DNA from: Limonium bicolor
Lineage: Eukaryota; Streptophyta; Magnoliopsida; Caryophyllales; Plumbaginaceae
Assembly: GCA_023374045.1 (NCBI GenBank)
Contig: CM041780.1
Coordinates: 36,905,030 to 36,969,029, forward strand
Reading direction: 5' to 3'
DNA length: 64,000 nucleotides
Shown here in pieces: positions 34,401 to 47,259 of this stretch (within the stretch, counting starts at the first letter, position 1; each line of letters begins with the position of its first letter). A program made the translations under genes and the position numbers. The notes beneath the pieces are model-generated. The model searched no databases. It was not told the origin of the DNA and saw nothing but the letters and a program-made list of their open reading frames with translations.

Positions 34401-37352
34401 GAAAAGGTTTACTAGGTTAGTCTCTGTTTATGTACTTCCGCCATTCATATAATGGTTCACCATATGCTTGGTTGCATATGGAGTATACCTACTCCTTCAA
34501 GTCTCTATGCTCTTTACACGATGTGCTTCTACAGTCCACATTATACACATTTCGTGTTTGCTTCTCAACCGACTCTTCTTCGGTTTTCACAGTTGCTCTC
34601 AAAGCCTCTTTCTAGGTTAGTGGTTTGGAAGTCTTATCTTCTTATTCAATTGTCTCTTGGCAATAACTACATGCACAAGTTTTGTTGTTAAGGTAGATGG
34701 AAGCCTTTTGTAAGGGTTCACATCATCACCGCATTGATGGTCTTCGGCTAACGAGGGGTACCCTCCCTCGGATTTCTCATAGTATCCAAGTGTGGACTAG
34801 GCCAGTGTTGGCATTATCACGATTCTTATGCCTCTGTGCTACCATTGCTACAGAAGGCATGAAGGGTAATTAAAAGCTTCGTCAACTGTATACTAGACTG
34901 ACGTTCTAGTGACAGTGACACTGAGGTAGCCATTACTCCAAGCCACTCATTATGCTGAGTTCAAATTGTGCGATTCGATTGTCCCTCTGCTCATTGTAGG
35001 GAATAACATTTATCTTTACCATTTCCGGCAGTTATTCTTATCATTTAACATGGGTTTGTAACCACTTAAATGTACATGACGTAGTTGGTTCATGGCTTTT
35101 AAGCCTTATTGTTGCGAGCCATGCTCCTTGCAGGCCGTCTATGCATGTTTCCACCTCCATGTATGCCATCATAGGGTTGGAGGTATTTATTAGGCTCCAT
35201 GGCAAGTTGTTGCATCACACTTCCGTTCATGGGAGGCCCTTTAGGCAATCTGGTGTTAATCAGTGCCTTTTAGTGGTTGAGGGTATTTCCTGTTAGGCGA
35301 AATCCCTTCGGCGTCTTAACCGAGTGTTCCTTCTAGCTCCCGTGCTCTTATCTTGACGCTTTGTTCGACTGTTGTTAACTCAGACATCCTTCAAGGATTG
35401 CTCCTGGGTGTTGTTAGGTTATGCCGTTACGTCCCACTAATGTTTGTGATATGTTATGTCCACTATACCGCCTTGTGGTATCGTAATTTGAGCTATCCCC
35501 TTTAAGGTTATAGCGTCTCCCATTCTTGGGTAGTCTTTGCAATTGTTCTTGGGAACTCCGCCCCGTTTGTTGAACGTCGTTATTTTCACGTTAGGCATTT
35601 GCCTTACTATGTTTAGGTTGGATATCTCTTCCAGCTGTCATGTATTTGCTTGAAGTGTTTGAGACATATCCAATGTCTATACTTACTAGTATGTGCTCTT
35701 TGCACTTCCTAATCCTCATTCCTTATCTTCAGATGGATTCTTTGAGTTCTTTTATGCTTATTACCTAGCCGAGATCCTTCGCCTTGATCATCTGAGGTGT
35801 CCAGCTGTTCTGGTTTAAACATACTCATGGTCCGTAGAACGAAGTTGACTACTTCCCGTGTTTCGTACACTACATGTATACATACGTGGGGTACCTTGTT
35901 GGTACGTTACCACTTACCCGACTATCTGTCAGGCCTGCAAGCTCCTTCGGAGTGCGGTCGTCCCACATCCCGTATTTGGGTACACTCTTAGTGCTCGTCA
36001 CACGCCTAGGTGAAGTATTCTATTGTCAGCTCCTCTTGTATCATTCTATGATACTCACCGTAGTTTTGTTGGTTTGGTTTTAAAAATCCGAGGTTTAAAA
36101 GAAGGGTTGTGGTTTGAAGAAAAATTTTGGTTTTGAAATAACAGTTAGGTGTTAAAAGAAGTTCTTCATGGTGTGGCCATGCCTGAGGTCCTGGCCAAGT
36201 CCAGCTTCTCGCTGATTGGTATGTTCTTAATACAATGGTCAGGCCGTTAGGCCTTTCCAAGGTTCCATTCTTCCAGTTTTTAGGATGTGTGATCCTGTAG
36301 TCGCTTCATTGCGGTCACGGTACATTACTAAGTACTTGTGGCGTGTTAGGGTTCCTCTACATGTTCGTGTTCTTACTGCACTTGCCGTGGCAAGTGAGTG
36401 GTACTGGTGGTTTTTGGGTAAACCTATACCGGTCACGGCATGGTTTCCACTCGTATTAGGTAGTCTTGTCGACCCTTTCCTTGATCAATTGATTTATATT
36501 TAGGATACTCGACCCTTTAAGTAACTTCTCTGTGATCTTGACATGACTGTCGTTGACCGGGGTACTTCTCCAATCCTTGGAGATCCTTGTTTATTTTTTA
36601 TGTGTTTTTCCTTGTTGCTCGTTCCCACACGTGTACCGTGGTCACCGAGCCTTAGCTTGTTTAGGCACTACTCTGTAGTTATGTTGGATTATACCCCGTG
36701 AAGGTTTTCGTAGCTGTCTGAGCTATGTCAGCCAGGTATTGTAACCTCTTGGCAATACAGTTTTGGAGTTAACCACTCCCGACTATGTCCTTAGTCAGCT
36801 AGCATACCGTTGGTGGTGTTATTTAGCTATTACCGTCCCGTAGACTTATGTCTCGGGTTTTATTACTGTCCCTTTTTCCGTCTCGTTACATGGTGCGTGC
36901 TTCCCTTCCTGCTGCTGGTTGACTAGCCAGGTTTCGTGACTGTTAAGCATGTCGCCCCATGTTATTGCAAGTTGTAGCCTCCTTATGGTTGGAGTACTCG
37001 TTCTACCGCTATTAAGTGCGGGTATTGTTGTTCAACTGGGAACCATCTCCAGGACTTCCAATTCTTGGGATCCACTATATGTCAGGTTCTTTCCTCTTAT
37101 AGGAATATCTCACTACTGTCAGATCGGGTTTCCCCGAGTATGAGAGGACTTTCCTTCTCTCTGGCGTTCTTTCCCAAGTTATACAATGGGGGATGCGGTG
37201 GGCGGGACTGATATTGTAGGTATCCGGTACACACCGGTGGTTCCTAACTAGCATATCTCTAACGCTATCACTCAGCCCTTAGCCCTAAGCTTCTAATTCC
37301 TAACTCGGTATTTCCTGTCATCAGAGCGATACTTCGCTCTGATACCACTTTT
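31432..37352 (-). other. X internal region, no recognisable coding
   Basis: From the polypurine tract AAGGGGGGTAGA (minus strand, 31432-31446) to the primer site TGGTATCAGAGC (37336-37347). A second purine tract TTTTAAGGGGGGTAGAGC lies at 32815-32832. The two ends match the 3' untranslated region and leader of Y and B, but the centre has only short open frames without family motifs, and no trace of the AlkB HxD or RT FIDD text. The hairpin ATCAGAGCGA..TCGCTCTGAT (37320-37343) holds the primer site. Confidence 0.75.
37336..37347 (-). promoter_or_regulatory. X primer-binding site
   Basis: TGGTATCAGAGC on the minus strand, initiator-Met-tRNA type, 5 bases from the LTR end. Confidence 0.9.
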
Positions 37353-40300
37353 TATAACACCCCTACCGCTAATACCGTCATTACCGTCTAATCACCTCGT
37401 ACTTACATATCTTCACAGCGGATACTTTCTTACACAATGGTGGTTGATACAATGCCGTTAGCCACCCACGTGACTAACAAGGCCTACTACTACTTACTGC
37501 ATCGGTCTGATGGACCGGAATACTCGAGCACTACACAATTACAATCCATACTCCAATTACCAACCGAGTACTACAATTCTCCATTCAATACAATACTCCA
37601 TAATTACAATACAATATACTGAGTTTACTAAGATCCAAATCCAAATACAACGGTTCTTTCAAGTTATACATACTCACTAAGAGTCTAGCATCTACCCATT
37701 CCTCACAAACTACATACTTTCCAAATACATAATGGTGTACCCCTTGGTAGGTACACCGACACTTTAAAGGCTACAAGCCTTATACAATTCTCTACTATCT
37801 ACAATTCACTGCTTGCTATCTAAGCATAGCCGCCGGTTTCTTACCATGACCATAACCGCTACGGGTACCTGTACAATAAAAACAGTGCCCCAAGGGGCTC
37901 AGCTTATGCTGCATATGAAATCCGCATACCCCGCGTACTAGCGAGGGTACGCCGACCATTTGGTCGAATACATGCAATTCATTTTACTTATACATACATA
38001 CATGCTTTCATTCATAATATTACAATACGTCACAAAGCATACATATCTACATTTCAATACATACAAGGAAGACATTACAAGTCGACCATACACACTTACC
38101 TTTACAGAAATACACTTCTACAATACATACACAATGCTTGTTAGCTTCTTTTACCCACCCGGGTTAATCGGGTGTACATTACTCTTTTACTCCAAGTCAT
38201 TGACTTACACTAGCCAAGACCATTACTCATACAATACTTTACTTACTTACTCAAGTTAAGTCGTGGTGACCTCCGGGCAGGGACTACACTGTCCCACCAC
38301 TGGGCTTTACTGTGGCTCACCAATCTAGGATGCTACCCATTTAAGGGATTTGGTCCATAGAAAGGATTCAGGCCAGGAATCGAATCCAACCTCTTGTGTC
38401 TCCTCATCCTCACGCGTGGCCGAAACTATATCGGACTTCTACTCATTCCAATTTATTCAATACTCAAGTTAGGAGTTAGATGGTTAGGAATTAGTAGAAG
38501 TCATCACATTCATACCAAGGAATAATACATTACACAAGTACACCACAAGATACATATACACTTCATTCTCATCCATTCATTTCATGAATTATACAAACTA
38601 GATGTTCAAGGCAATATAACAAGAACAATATAAACAAGCACAACTAAGTGCATTAAAATCCGATTCTTGCATTTATCTTATTTAGGTGATCAGATAAGCA
38701 CACAAATCGGGGTAACTAGGTTAGGATACAGAGCATAAGGAAATCATACCGTTCACCGTCTATTTGGACTCACCGACTCCTCTTCGGTGTTCGACTAATC
38801 AAATCCTATCACATACATGCGATCGAGCAGTAAATTAACTATAATTAACTTAACTCGTTTCATCTTTTATATTTCCCGACTTATAGTTACTATGTCTTTA
38901 CCATTCTTACACTTACACATTGTTTACTTACTCTTCACCACTTTTAAAATTTGTTCATACCCTTAATGACCTTTAAACCTCATTAATTAAGTACTAATTA
39001 CCTTATAATATCATTACCCATCAAGCCCCTACCTTAAAATGGCTTAAAAATGATTTCTGTGAAGAAAATGGGGTGGTCCGGGTTCACAAACCTGGACCAA
39101 TGTGTTTGGTCTGACTCTGGTGCGATTTAGGTGTGGTTCGGGTTTAGGTCCTAGTTTACAAACCCAGACCATTACTTTTGATTGCTCTCGGGTGTGAATT
39201 TGGGGTGGTCCAGGTTAGTGTCCTGGTTTGTAAACCCGGACCACTGCACTGCTACTACAACACTCAAGTCCACTAAATTTCCAACCAAAATTTGACAGAG
39301 TTTCCCTACATTTCCAAGTATTCTCACCACATCAATTACTCATCAATACAGTTAACAACCTGCTCAATATATTCATTATCAGTATACACACTAAACACTC
39401 ATTTTAACTCCTACACTAAACATCCATTCCCATCTAGGTTTATACAAGCTTTTAAATGTCTTTTGAATCTTTACAACATTCTGGCCTTCTTCTACATTAT
39501 GCCACTACTCAATACCATTTACAATACTCATTTTAAGCTACTAAAAATCTGTTATAATAAGCCTACAAAGGCTACACAAGGTGAATGTAATTTACCTTGT
39601 TCTTTCTAGCCTTTCTTTCCTTCTCCTTTCTTCCTTCCTTCTTCTTTCCTTTCCTTTCCCCTCCTTCTTAAGCCACCGGTTATGGAAATTCAATGCCTAC
39701 TGCTACAGCCCATTACATAACACCATTTCAATACAACCTAGCCCTTAAATCATCTTTAAGCTTTAAGGTACATTTTTAGGGTTTAGGAAATGCATTACCT
39801 TGCAAGCATGTAGAAGAAGTGTAGAATAGCAACAAGAGCAAGATTTCCACTCTCCAAAAGAAGCTAAAATCGGCTGGGAAACAAGGAATAGAAGTTCAAG
39901 ACTTGGAAATCTCTAATTACAAATAAGAGCAAGAAATGCTAGTATTTTCGAATTTCTTTTTACCTTAGACCAACAAGGTGAAGAAGGGGCTTCTAATGGT
40001 GGTCTTCATCTTCAAAAGCAAGAGCACCCATGGAGATGAAAATGGGTATTTTCGAATTTGGAAAAGAGGGAAATGTTCTCCTTGATGAGAGGAATACAAT
40101 GGTACAAATTTTGTAATTTTTGGTGGAGGTTTGAGTGCTCAACAAGAGGAGAGAATGGAGAGTGCTGGAGGGGTTTTGAAAATCGCCATGGAAGGGGCTG
40201 ATTGGAGAAGAAAGAAAATGAGAGAGAGAGAGGTGTAGTACAGGAGAGTGTGAAAGAAATGATGAGGAGTAGGAGAGAGAGGTAAAAGTAAGATTTTTAC

Positions 40301-40911
40301 TTCTTGATTTTCTTTTTGTCTTTTATAAATAAGGGGGAATTAAGAGAGTGAGGGAGAGGGAGCAAATCGGCTCACACACTGCACACACTCACATTTTTAA
40401 TTCCTATTTTCAATAGTGGACACATTAGTTTAGTTTATTTACACTCTCACCCCATAACTTTCCGTTTTTTTTACAGTTTTTACTATTTTCTCGTTTAATT
40501 GATTTTATTGGTTCTAGACCTTCATTAATGTTTATTAATGACTATTTGGTTGACCAAGATTGTTACGAGTCTATTTAACCCACTTAAAGTCGCGTTTTCC
40601 CGGTTTCCTCGAAAAACGTGCTTTAAGGTTCCTTTGTGGTTTTAATCCATTTTATGGATTCGTTTTCTTCAGGAATTGTTTTTACATAATATTTAGGCAT
40701 AAATAGGCCTTAGGAATCTGCCTAGGATTCAAGTCGTGGTCACATAACTCCTATGGTTAAATAACACTTGTTTTTACATTTTTCACTTTTAAGCGTTTTC
40801 TTCATTTCTTTTGGATATATTTTCCTTACCAAAATTACTTAGGCACTATTAGGCCCTTGAATACTATGTTAGAATGATTTTAATCACTATTTTTAAGTTC
40901 AAGGTATTTCA
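37353..40911 (-). mobile_element. X right (5') LTR (3559 bp)
   Basis: Aligns with the split left LTR. Its start is TATAACACCC instead of TGTAACACCC, a G-to-A change in the terminal TG. It lacks about 450 bp present in the left LTR; the join ACTACAACACTC suggests a deletion at a short repeat. It ends AAGGTATTTCA before the duplication ATGTT. Confidence 0.9.
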
Positions 40912-40916
40912 ATGTT
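40912..40916. repeat. Right target-site duplication of X (ATGTT)
   Basis: Matches 1965-1969. Confidence 0.9.
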
Positions 40917-42144
40917 AGACTTATTTGGTTTAGTCATGAATTAGGGAAATTTTGATTGATAGTTGTTGTGATTTTAGACCCCGAGTTGGATGACGGGCGT
41001 CACCTATGAATCTGCTGAGCTATCTTCTTACTGGTGTGTATATCCAGGTAAATCTTTGTGCTCATGACTGATTTTGATTCATGGTTGCAATTATCGAAAA
41101 ATATTTTGACATGTTGTTTTGTGAGTATTGGGAGATTATTTAAAATCCTGATTAGGGATTTGGAAATTGGAATTCTTTCTCACGTATTGTGAATTGATGA
41201 TTGAGGTTTATCAATGGAGATTCTATTATGTTTTTTGGGAGCCTTTCACAGGAATAATTGCTTTGTCGATAGGACCCATAGGTGTCCCATATGGATTGTT
41301 GGTATTCGTACCTTTTATATATATATGTATATATATTGCGTTGTGAACAGTGAAACACAGTTAAGCTCTATGATTTACTCTATGGACTGATGATTCATAG
41401 GGGGTGTGCACACTTAAAGACTTAGGGTGAGGTGGTGTTTGACGGTCCCATAGGTGACTGTCCTTATTTGAGTTGTGGGTGTTTCCTGATGAAAGCTCTC
41501 TCGCTATTCTCATTGATTTACTCATCTACTAGGAAAACAGTTTAAATTGTTGGTTAATATTTATCTTGATCAATTGATGAATTGATAAAAAGGAATTTCA
41601 AAACGTATTTTACATAGTGTGGTAAGTTTTACTCAGTTTCACTGATTTACACAGTCCCTTATGTGTTTGTATATGGTTTTCTGATCGCAGGTATGGATTG
41701 GTGAAGTTAGGGTTGGGATTAAGCCATCACATAGATGTAGAAGTTGGAATAATTTCCGAGTTACAATATTTTGAGATACGAGGTTTAAATATTTAATTTT
41801 ATTGAATTGTTAGAGGTTTAGTCTGAGCACTTGAAAGTAGAGTATGGCGGTAGCACTCTGGATTTGTAGTATTTTATGTTTTGTTTTTATGGTAAACCTT
41901 CACTACATATGCCTAAAAACATTCACTTTCTATTGGCATTAATATTGTGGTCATTTTGTACTCTTTCTAAAACTGTTTTTGTTTTGATTTTCACAACTTT
42001 GGACCTATCTGAACGTTCGTCTGGACATCCATGTTCGGACAGGCCCCGATAGCATTTTAACTTTTCATAGTTTTGGTTTGTCCGAACATCTGTCCGAACA
42101 TACATGCATGTTGTGCGTGTCTGAACTGTAAGTCTTGGCATTGG
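40917..42144 (+). mobile_element. Element D 5' LTR, segment 2 of 3
   Basis: Continues the D LTR after X. From about 41398 on it is nearly identical to 57501-58250 in the tandem copy. No coding region; short TA-rich run near 41320. It ends with ATTGG (42140-42144), the target site of the B composite. Confidence 0.7.
42140..42144. repeat. Left target-site duplication of the B-TRIM composite (ATTGG)
   Basis: ATTGG precedes the B LTR start and recurs only after the TRIM right end (56907-56911). The uninterrupted duplicate near 58252 has CATTGGTCC. Confidence 0.9.
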
Positions 42145-45100
42145 TGAAATACCCGTAATTAAAAATAGTGATTAATTAGGCTAATGAATAATTTAGAAGC
42201 TTAATTAAGTATAAATAATCATGAGGGAACAAATCCCGAAGAAAATGGATCCTTAAAACGGATTAAAATCACTAACGAACCTTAAAGCGCGTTTTTCGAG
42301 GTAACCGGGAAAACGTGTCTTTAAGCGGGTCAAATAGACTCGTAACAATTTTGGTCAACTAAATAATCATTAATAAATATTAGTGAAGCTTTAGAACCAA
42401 TAAAACGGGAAATTAGTAAAAACTGTCAAAAACGGGAAGTTGTGGGGTAGAAGTGTAAATAACCAAAACTTATGTGTCCACTTTTAAAATAAAAAGTGAA
42501 GTTGTGTGTGTGTGCTAATACCAGCCGATGGCCCCCCCTCTCACACACTCTATTAATTCTTTTCATTTGCAAAAAGACAAACAAAATTAAAGCATAAAGT
42601 AAACTCCCTCACTCACATTCTCTCTCTCCTCTACCCATTCCCTCCTTCACTCACGTCTACACACTCATCCCCACTCTCTCATTTCTTTCCTCCTTTCCCT
42701 GCGACAGCCATGGAAGCTTGAAACAACTCACAAAAATGTCACCTTCTCTCCTCTTGTAACCCCCTCAAATCTCTTCCAAAAATTACAAAAACTACACCAT
42801 TGGAATCCTCTCATCAAGAGCTACGATTCTCTCTTTTCAAAATCCGGAAAAGAGCATTTTCGTTCTCATGAGTATACCCCATTTGGAGCTTGAAGACCAC
42901 CATTAGAACCACCGCATTCTCCTTGTTCTTGTGAGGTAAAAATCTCCTTGAAACTCCTTTGTTTTTCTAGCCTTAAGGGCAAAACGAATTTTAGACTAAA
43001 CCCTTGTTTGGTCCCTTGTGTTCTAGCCGATTTTGGCTTTGTTGGAGGAGAGGAAACATTGTTCTTGAGCTAACCCAAACAGCTCCTACACCCTTGGAAG
43101 GTAAAATAAATTCTAAACCCTAAAATCTACATTAGAACTCAAATAATGTTTAAGGTTAGTTTAGTATTGAAAATATGTATGTTGATGGGCTGTAGCCTTG
43201 GAGGTTTGGTTTGCAAACCGGTAGAGAGAGAGAAGGAAGGAAGAGAGAAGGAGCAAGAAAGAGAAAGAGGAGTCTAGAAGAGAAACAAGGTAAATTATAC
43301 TCTTTTATGTAGCCTTGTATATACATGTATGTAACAGATTTTTAGGAAGCTAAGATGAGTATTGTAATTAGTAGTGTAGTAATAGTGTAATGTGTAGGAG
43401 AACATAAGTATTTTGAACCTTTAAAAGACATTTAAAAACTATTGAAATTTTAATGGGAATTGAATGTAATGTGCAGGAATTTCTAATGTTGTTAGAGTGG
43501 TATTTGTGTATGAGAGATTGAGCATATTTGTATTGGATTTAAACAGGTGGAATAGATCATTTACATGAGTGAAACAATGTGGTGAGAATATAAGATTTCA
43601 GGGGAGGTTATGGCAAAATTTGTCTAGGATTAGAACACTTAATGAGTTAGAAACTAGGTGAATATGTAGGTTGTAACAGATTTTGATTGAGGAAGATAGA
43701 GGGTAAGTTGAGAGAGATAGTTAATGTAGTTATAATGTAGAAGAGGAGTGTAAGTGTTAAAATCTGTAGCATAATGCAACTAGAGAAGAAACTAGGTGAG
43801 TGTGGAAAAGAAACTTGGAAAATTATGTGAGTGAATTAGTATAGAATTGTGTAAGGAGTTAAGGAGTGAACTAGGGTGTATTAAGAGGTTTAATTAGTGT
43901 TAAAACATGTGGGATTAAGTGTAGGAACAATGGGGAAGTAATGGGTAAAAGAGAGGACTGAAAACAGAAATAAAAATGCAAATACTGGGCCGGACCGAAC
44001 TTGCGACCGGACTTGCAAGTTCGGTCGAGCCCAGATTTACAAAGACGGGAAAGCTTCTGGAATCGACCGGACTTGCGACCGGACTTGCAAGTTCGGTCGG
44101 ACCAGAAAATTTCCCCGTCTGAAACCTACTGGAATCGACCGGACTTGCGACCGGACTTGCAAGTTCGGTCGAGCCAGAAAAATTCCCCGATGAAACCTTC
44201 TGGAATGGACCGAACTTGTGACCGGACATGCAAGTTCGGTCGGCCAGAAAAATTCCCGTAATGCAAGCTACTGGAATGGACCGAACTTGCGACCGGACTT
44301 GCAAGTTCGGTCGGTCCAGGAAAATTCGGTAATGTGAGCTACTGGAATGGACCGGACTTGCAAGGTCGGTCGCAAGTCCGGTCCAGTCAAAAAAAAAATT
44401 ATTTAAATTAAAACATAATTATATATATATATATGTATACCCACATATATATATATGTACATGTATGTAAGTATGCCAACATTAAGTAAGAAAGTAAAAC
44501 TTAAGTAATGAAAAATAAGTAAGTAAAGTGTAAGTGTAAGAAGTATAAGGACATAGTAAGTAGGAGTTAAGTTGATGGTAGTTAGATTAATCATTCAATT
44601 GTATGTATATCTTAGGATTTGATTTGTGACACCGGAAGGACGTTTGGAAACACGTACGACGGTGAACGGTATGGATTCCTCATGCCCCGTATGCTATCTT
44701 GGTTACTGTGATTTGTGTGTTGTGTGCTAATTGATCACCAAATAAGATAAATACACGAATCGGAGTTATCATGTTTACTTGTGAATATGTAGTGCTGTAT
44801 ATTGTCTTCAAATTTAGTTTGTATAATTCATGAAATGTTTGGATGAATATGAATGTGTGCATGTATGTTGTATTGTATCGTGACCGATTGTGAATGTGAA
44901 TGGACTTCTAACTTATTCCCAACGAGCTAACCCGCATAACTTAAATTGGTAATTAAATTGGAATGAGTAGAAGTCCGATATAGTTTCGGCCACGCGTGAG
45001 GATGCGGAGTCACGAGAGGTTGGCTCCAATTCCTGACTCTTAAACTGGTCCGTGGCCCAAATCCCTTAAGTGGGTAGCATCCCGGATTGGTGAGTCAAGT

Positions 45101-45984
45101 AAATCCCGGAGGTGGGACGGCGTAGTCCCCAGGGCCGGAGGTCCCGACGACTTAACTTGAGTATGAGTAAGTAAGTAAGAATGAGTAAGTAAAGTAAATG
45201 GAAGTAAGTATAAGTAAGAAAAAGTAAGTAATGAGTAAAAGAGTAAAAGCATTCCGATTAACCCGGGTGCATAATTTGGCTAACCTTGTGAAGGTAAGTA
45301 TTGTGAGCATTATTATATTGTTGCCTTGGAATGATTAATGTACTGTGAATGAATGTATGTTGTATGCAAGCATGTATGTATGAAATAAATGAACAGCATG
45401 TTTAGTGGACGTCAAATAGTCGGCGTGCCCTAGCTAGCACGCGGTATATGTGGAGTTTATACGCAGCGTTTGCTGAGACCCTTGGGGCACCATTTTTACT
45501 ACACACAGGTACTCGGGAATGATGAAGATGTGAAGACTTAATTTTATTTCTTTATCTTCTTTTTGGATGTAAACACTGAATTATGATGGTGTACTGAGTA
45601 GTACATGGCTATAGCTTTTTGATTAGCCGGTGTACCATGGGGTACACCTTTTTGGATTTTGATAGAATGGGAATTGGTATAGATGAGTAGCTGGTAGAAA
45701 CTCACTCTTTTGGAACTTAGAAAGGATGTAATTGAATACACTTAAATACTCGGTGATCCAGGATGTAAGTATTTGACATATGATATTTTGGTAAGTAATT
45801 TAGTAGCTCGGTATATTATGTTCATCAGACCGTGACTGTAAGTAAGGTAAGCCTAGCTAGCCGTATGGGCGGTTAGCGGCGTTGTACCACCCACCGTAGT
45901 AAGTAGTAATATTTCCGCTGCGAACTCGTAGGATTAACAGGACGATTAGATGGTAAGCATGGGATTAACGGTTGGGGTGTTACA
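42145..45984 (+). mobile_element. B 5' LTR (3840 bp)
   Basis: TGAAATACCCGTAATT...GGGGTGTTACA; nearly identical to 52554-56452, so insertion was recent. A pyrimidine-rich leader (about 42605-42700) resembles a transcription start region. AT microsatellite near 44414-44455. The palindromic array is at 43986-44392. The open frames within are not genes. Confidence 0.93.
43986..44392 (+). repeat. Palindromic 72-bp array in B 5' LTR
   Basis: Six units of about 72 bp with the perfect 12-bp inverted repeat GACCGAACTTGC..GCAAGTTCGGTC around GACCGGACTT, followed by a CAGAAAAATTCCC..TACTGGAAT spacer. Homologous to the Y array. Confidence 0.92.
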
Positions 45985-46211
45985 AAAAGTGGTATCAGAG
46001 CGTAGTTACGCTCTGATGTCCATAGTACCGAGCATAGGGGATTACCGAGTTAGGATTTCAACCGTCTTAAGACGGATACTTAGAAACCTAACTAGGAACT
46101 ACCGTTGTTAACGACGGATACCCTTGACGTTCTTAGGAACGATACTTTGCTTAAATTCCAAGACCTTTGAGTCATATCTTGCGGATCCTAACGAAACTGT
46201 TAAATATTCAG
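45985..46211 (+). promoter_or_regulatory. B leader with primer-binding site and hairpin
   Basis: Primer site TGGTATCAGAGC at 45990-46001, five bases (AAAAG) after the LTR. A perfect inverted repeat at 45994-46017 (11-base arms, 2-base loop) includes most of it. Confidence 0.9.
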
Positions 46212-46875
46212 ATGTCAGGAAGAGGTCCAGGTCGCCCTAGAGGAGGGGGCAATGACGGACCCGGCGCGCAGACGATATCTGAGATCGTCGCCGCCACGGT
46301 AGCACAGATGCTACCACAAGTTATCCAAGCCGTGCAACAAACCCAACAGAACCAACAAACTCAAGCGGGGCCAATCCCTCCCCCGCCACCCAGAGAAGCG
46401 AACTGGGTAAAAGCTGTAGCGGAACTCCGCCCTCCCTGCTTTAGGGGCGAGAGTGATCCAGCTAAGCTCGAAGCCTACATCTCCGAGATGGAGACGGCGT
46501 TCGAAACCCTCGAAGCTCCTGCTGGAGTTCGAGTCAGAGTTGCTGCTTACTACCTGAAAGATGTAGCCATGGATTGGTGGAAGCTAGTCAAGCACGAGCA
46601 CGTCAATGACCCCACGTTCGATTGGGAGTCCTTTGCATCTCTCCTCCGTTCAAGTACTATCCGAGCATGTGAAAACTAAGAAAAGGCTAGAGCTGGACGC
46701 CTTTAAAATGACAGAGAAGATGTCTATTGACGAGTACTACCGCACTTTCACTTCTATCCTCCATCTCCTCCCTGATCTAGGATACACCGGCCAGGTGTTG
46801 GTCGATCGCTTCTATGGCGGTCTGAGCCATCGCCTTCGGTACGGTATGGGCTACACGAGATTTACCTCTCTTCAG

Positions 46876-46981
46876 GTAAATATCAATTAACCCTTAATAT
46901 CAATTCAATTCTTTGAAATTCCTTGAATCTTTTCCTTATCCTTTCCTAAATGAGAATCCCGGCTAATACCTGAGATTTCAG
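46876..46981 (+). other. B gag intron 1 (106 bp)
   Basis: CTTCAG/GTAAAT to ATTTCAG/GAGTGT. The matching exon edges ECYHAA continue the gag text as in Y. Confidence 0.8.
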
Positions 46982-47259
46982 GAGTGTTATCATGCGGCTT
47001 CTCGCGTTGAAATCACTTGCCAGTTAAGGGATGAAGAGACCGCTGAAGCGCAAAGCCAACAATAAAAACACCAGTACTGAGGAGCAGAACCAGGGGAAGA
47101 GCTAGAAAAATAAGAAGGGGAATTTCTTTCAGCAATCCCAAAAGAAATCCCCAGGTGAGAGCAGTGCCCATGCTGAGCAGGGCAAACCAGTTGAGCTTCT
47201 TCAGCTTGGTTATTCTGCACCGGTGGCAGCAAAGCCACTGAGATCACACCCACCTAAGG

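Larger units (their letters stand above)
1970..40911 (-). mobile_element. Element X: large gypsy-type LTR element without recognisable coding
   Basis: X has LTRs at both ends, a 5-bp duplication ATGTT, a Met-tRNA primer site (37336-37347) and a polypurine tract (31432-31446), all on the minus strand. Its left LTR is split by element Y. About 5.9 kb of internal DNA (31432-37352) shows no gag, protease, RT or integrase motif in any frame, so X fits the class called LARD (large retrotransposon derivative). It must have been moved by proteins of another element; Y/B-like elements share its primer site, polypurine tracts and downstream sequence. The other possibility is a coding region decayed beyond recognition by eye. 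Confidence 0.85.

Noticed and set aside
31432..37352. A host gene inside X (frames such as 34452-34691 or 36285-36503)
   Set aside because: Frames are short, lack family motifs and splice structure, and lie between a primer site and a purine tract of X.
43915..44304. 129-residue frame on the minus strand with repeated SPVASPVDS text
   Set aside because: It is a translation of the 72-bp palindromic array, open because 72 is a multiple of three; the same array read in B and Y gives other frames on either strand.
43986..44392. CRISPR-like array
   Set aside because: Regular repeats of about 72 bp, but the spacers are also similar between units, the array is copied in both LTRs, and the genome is a plant.
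45990..46001. tRNA gene fragment
   Set aside because: Only the 12-base match to the tRNA 3' end is present, at the place of a retrotransposon primer site; no cloverleaf follows.
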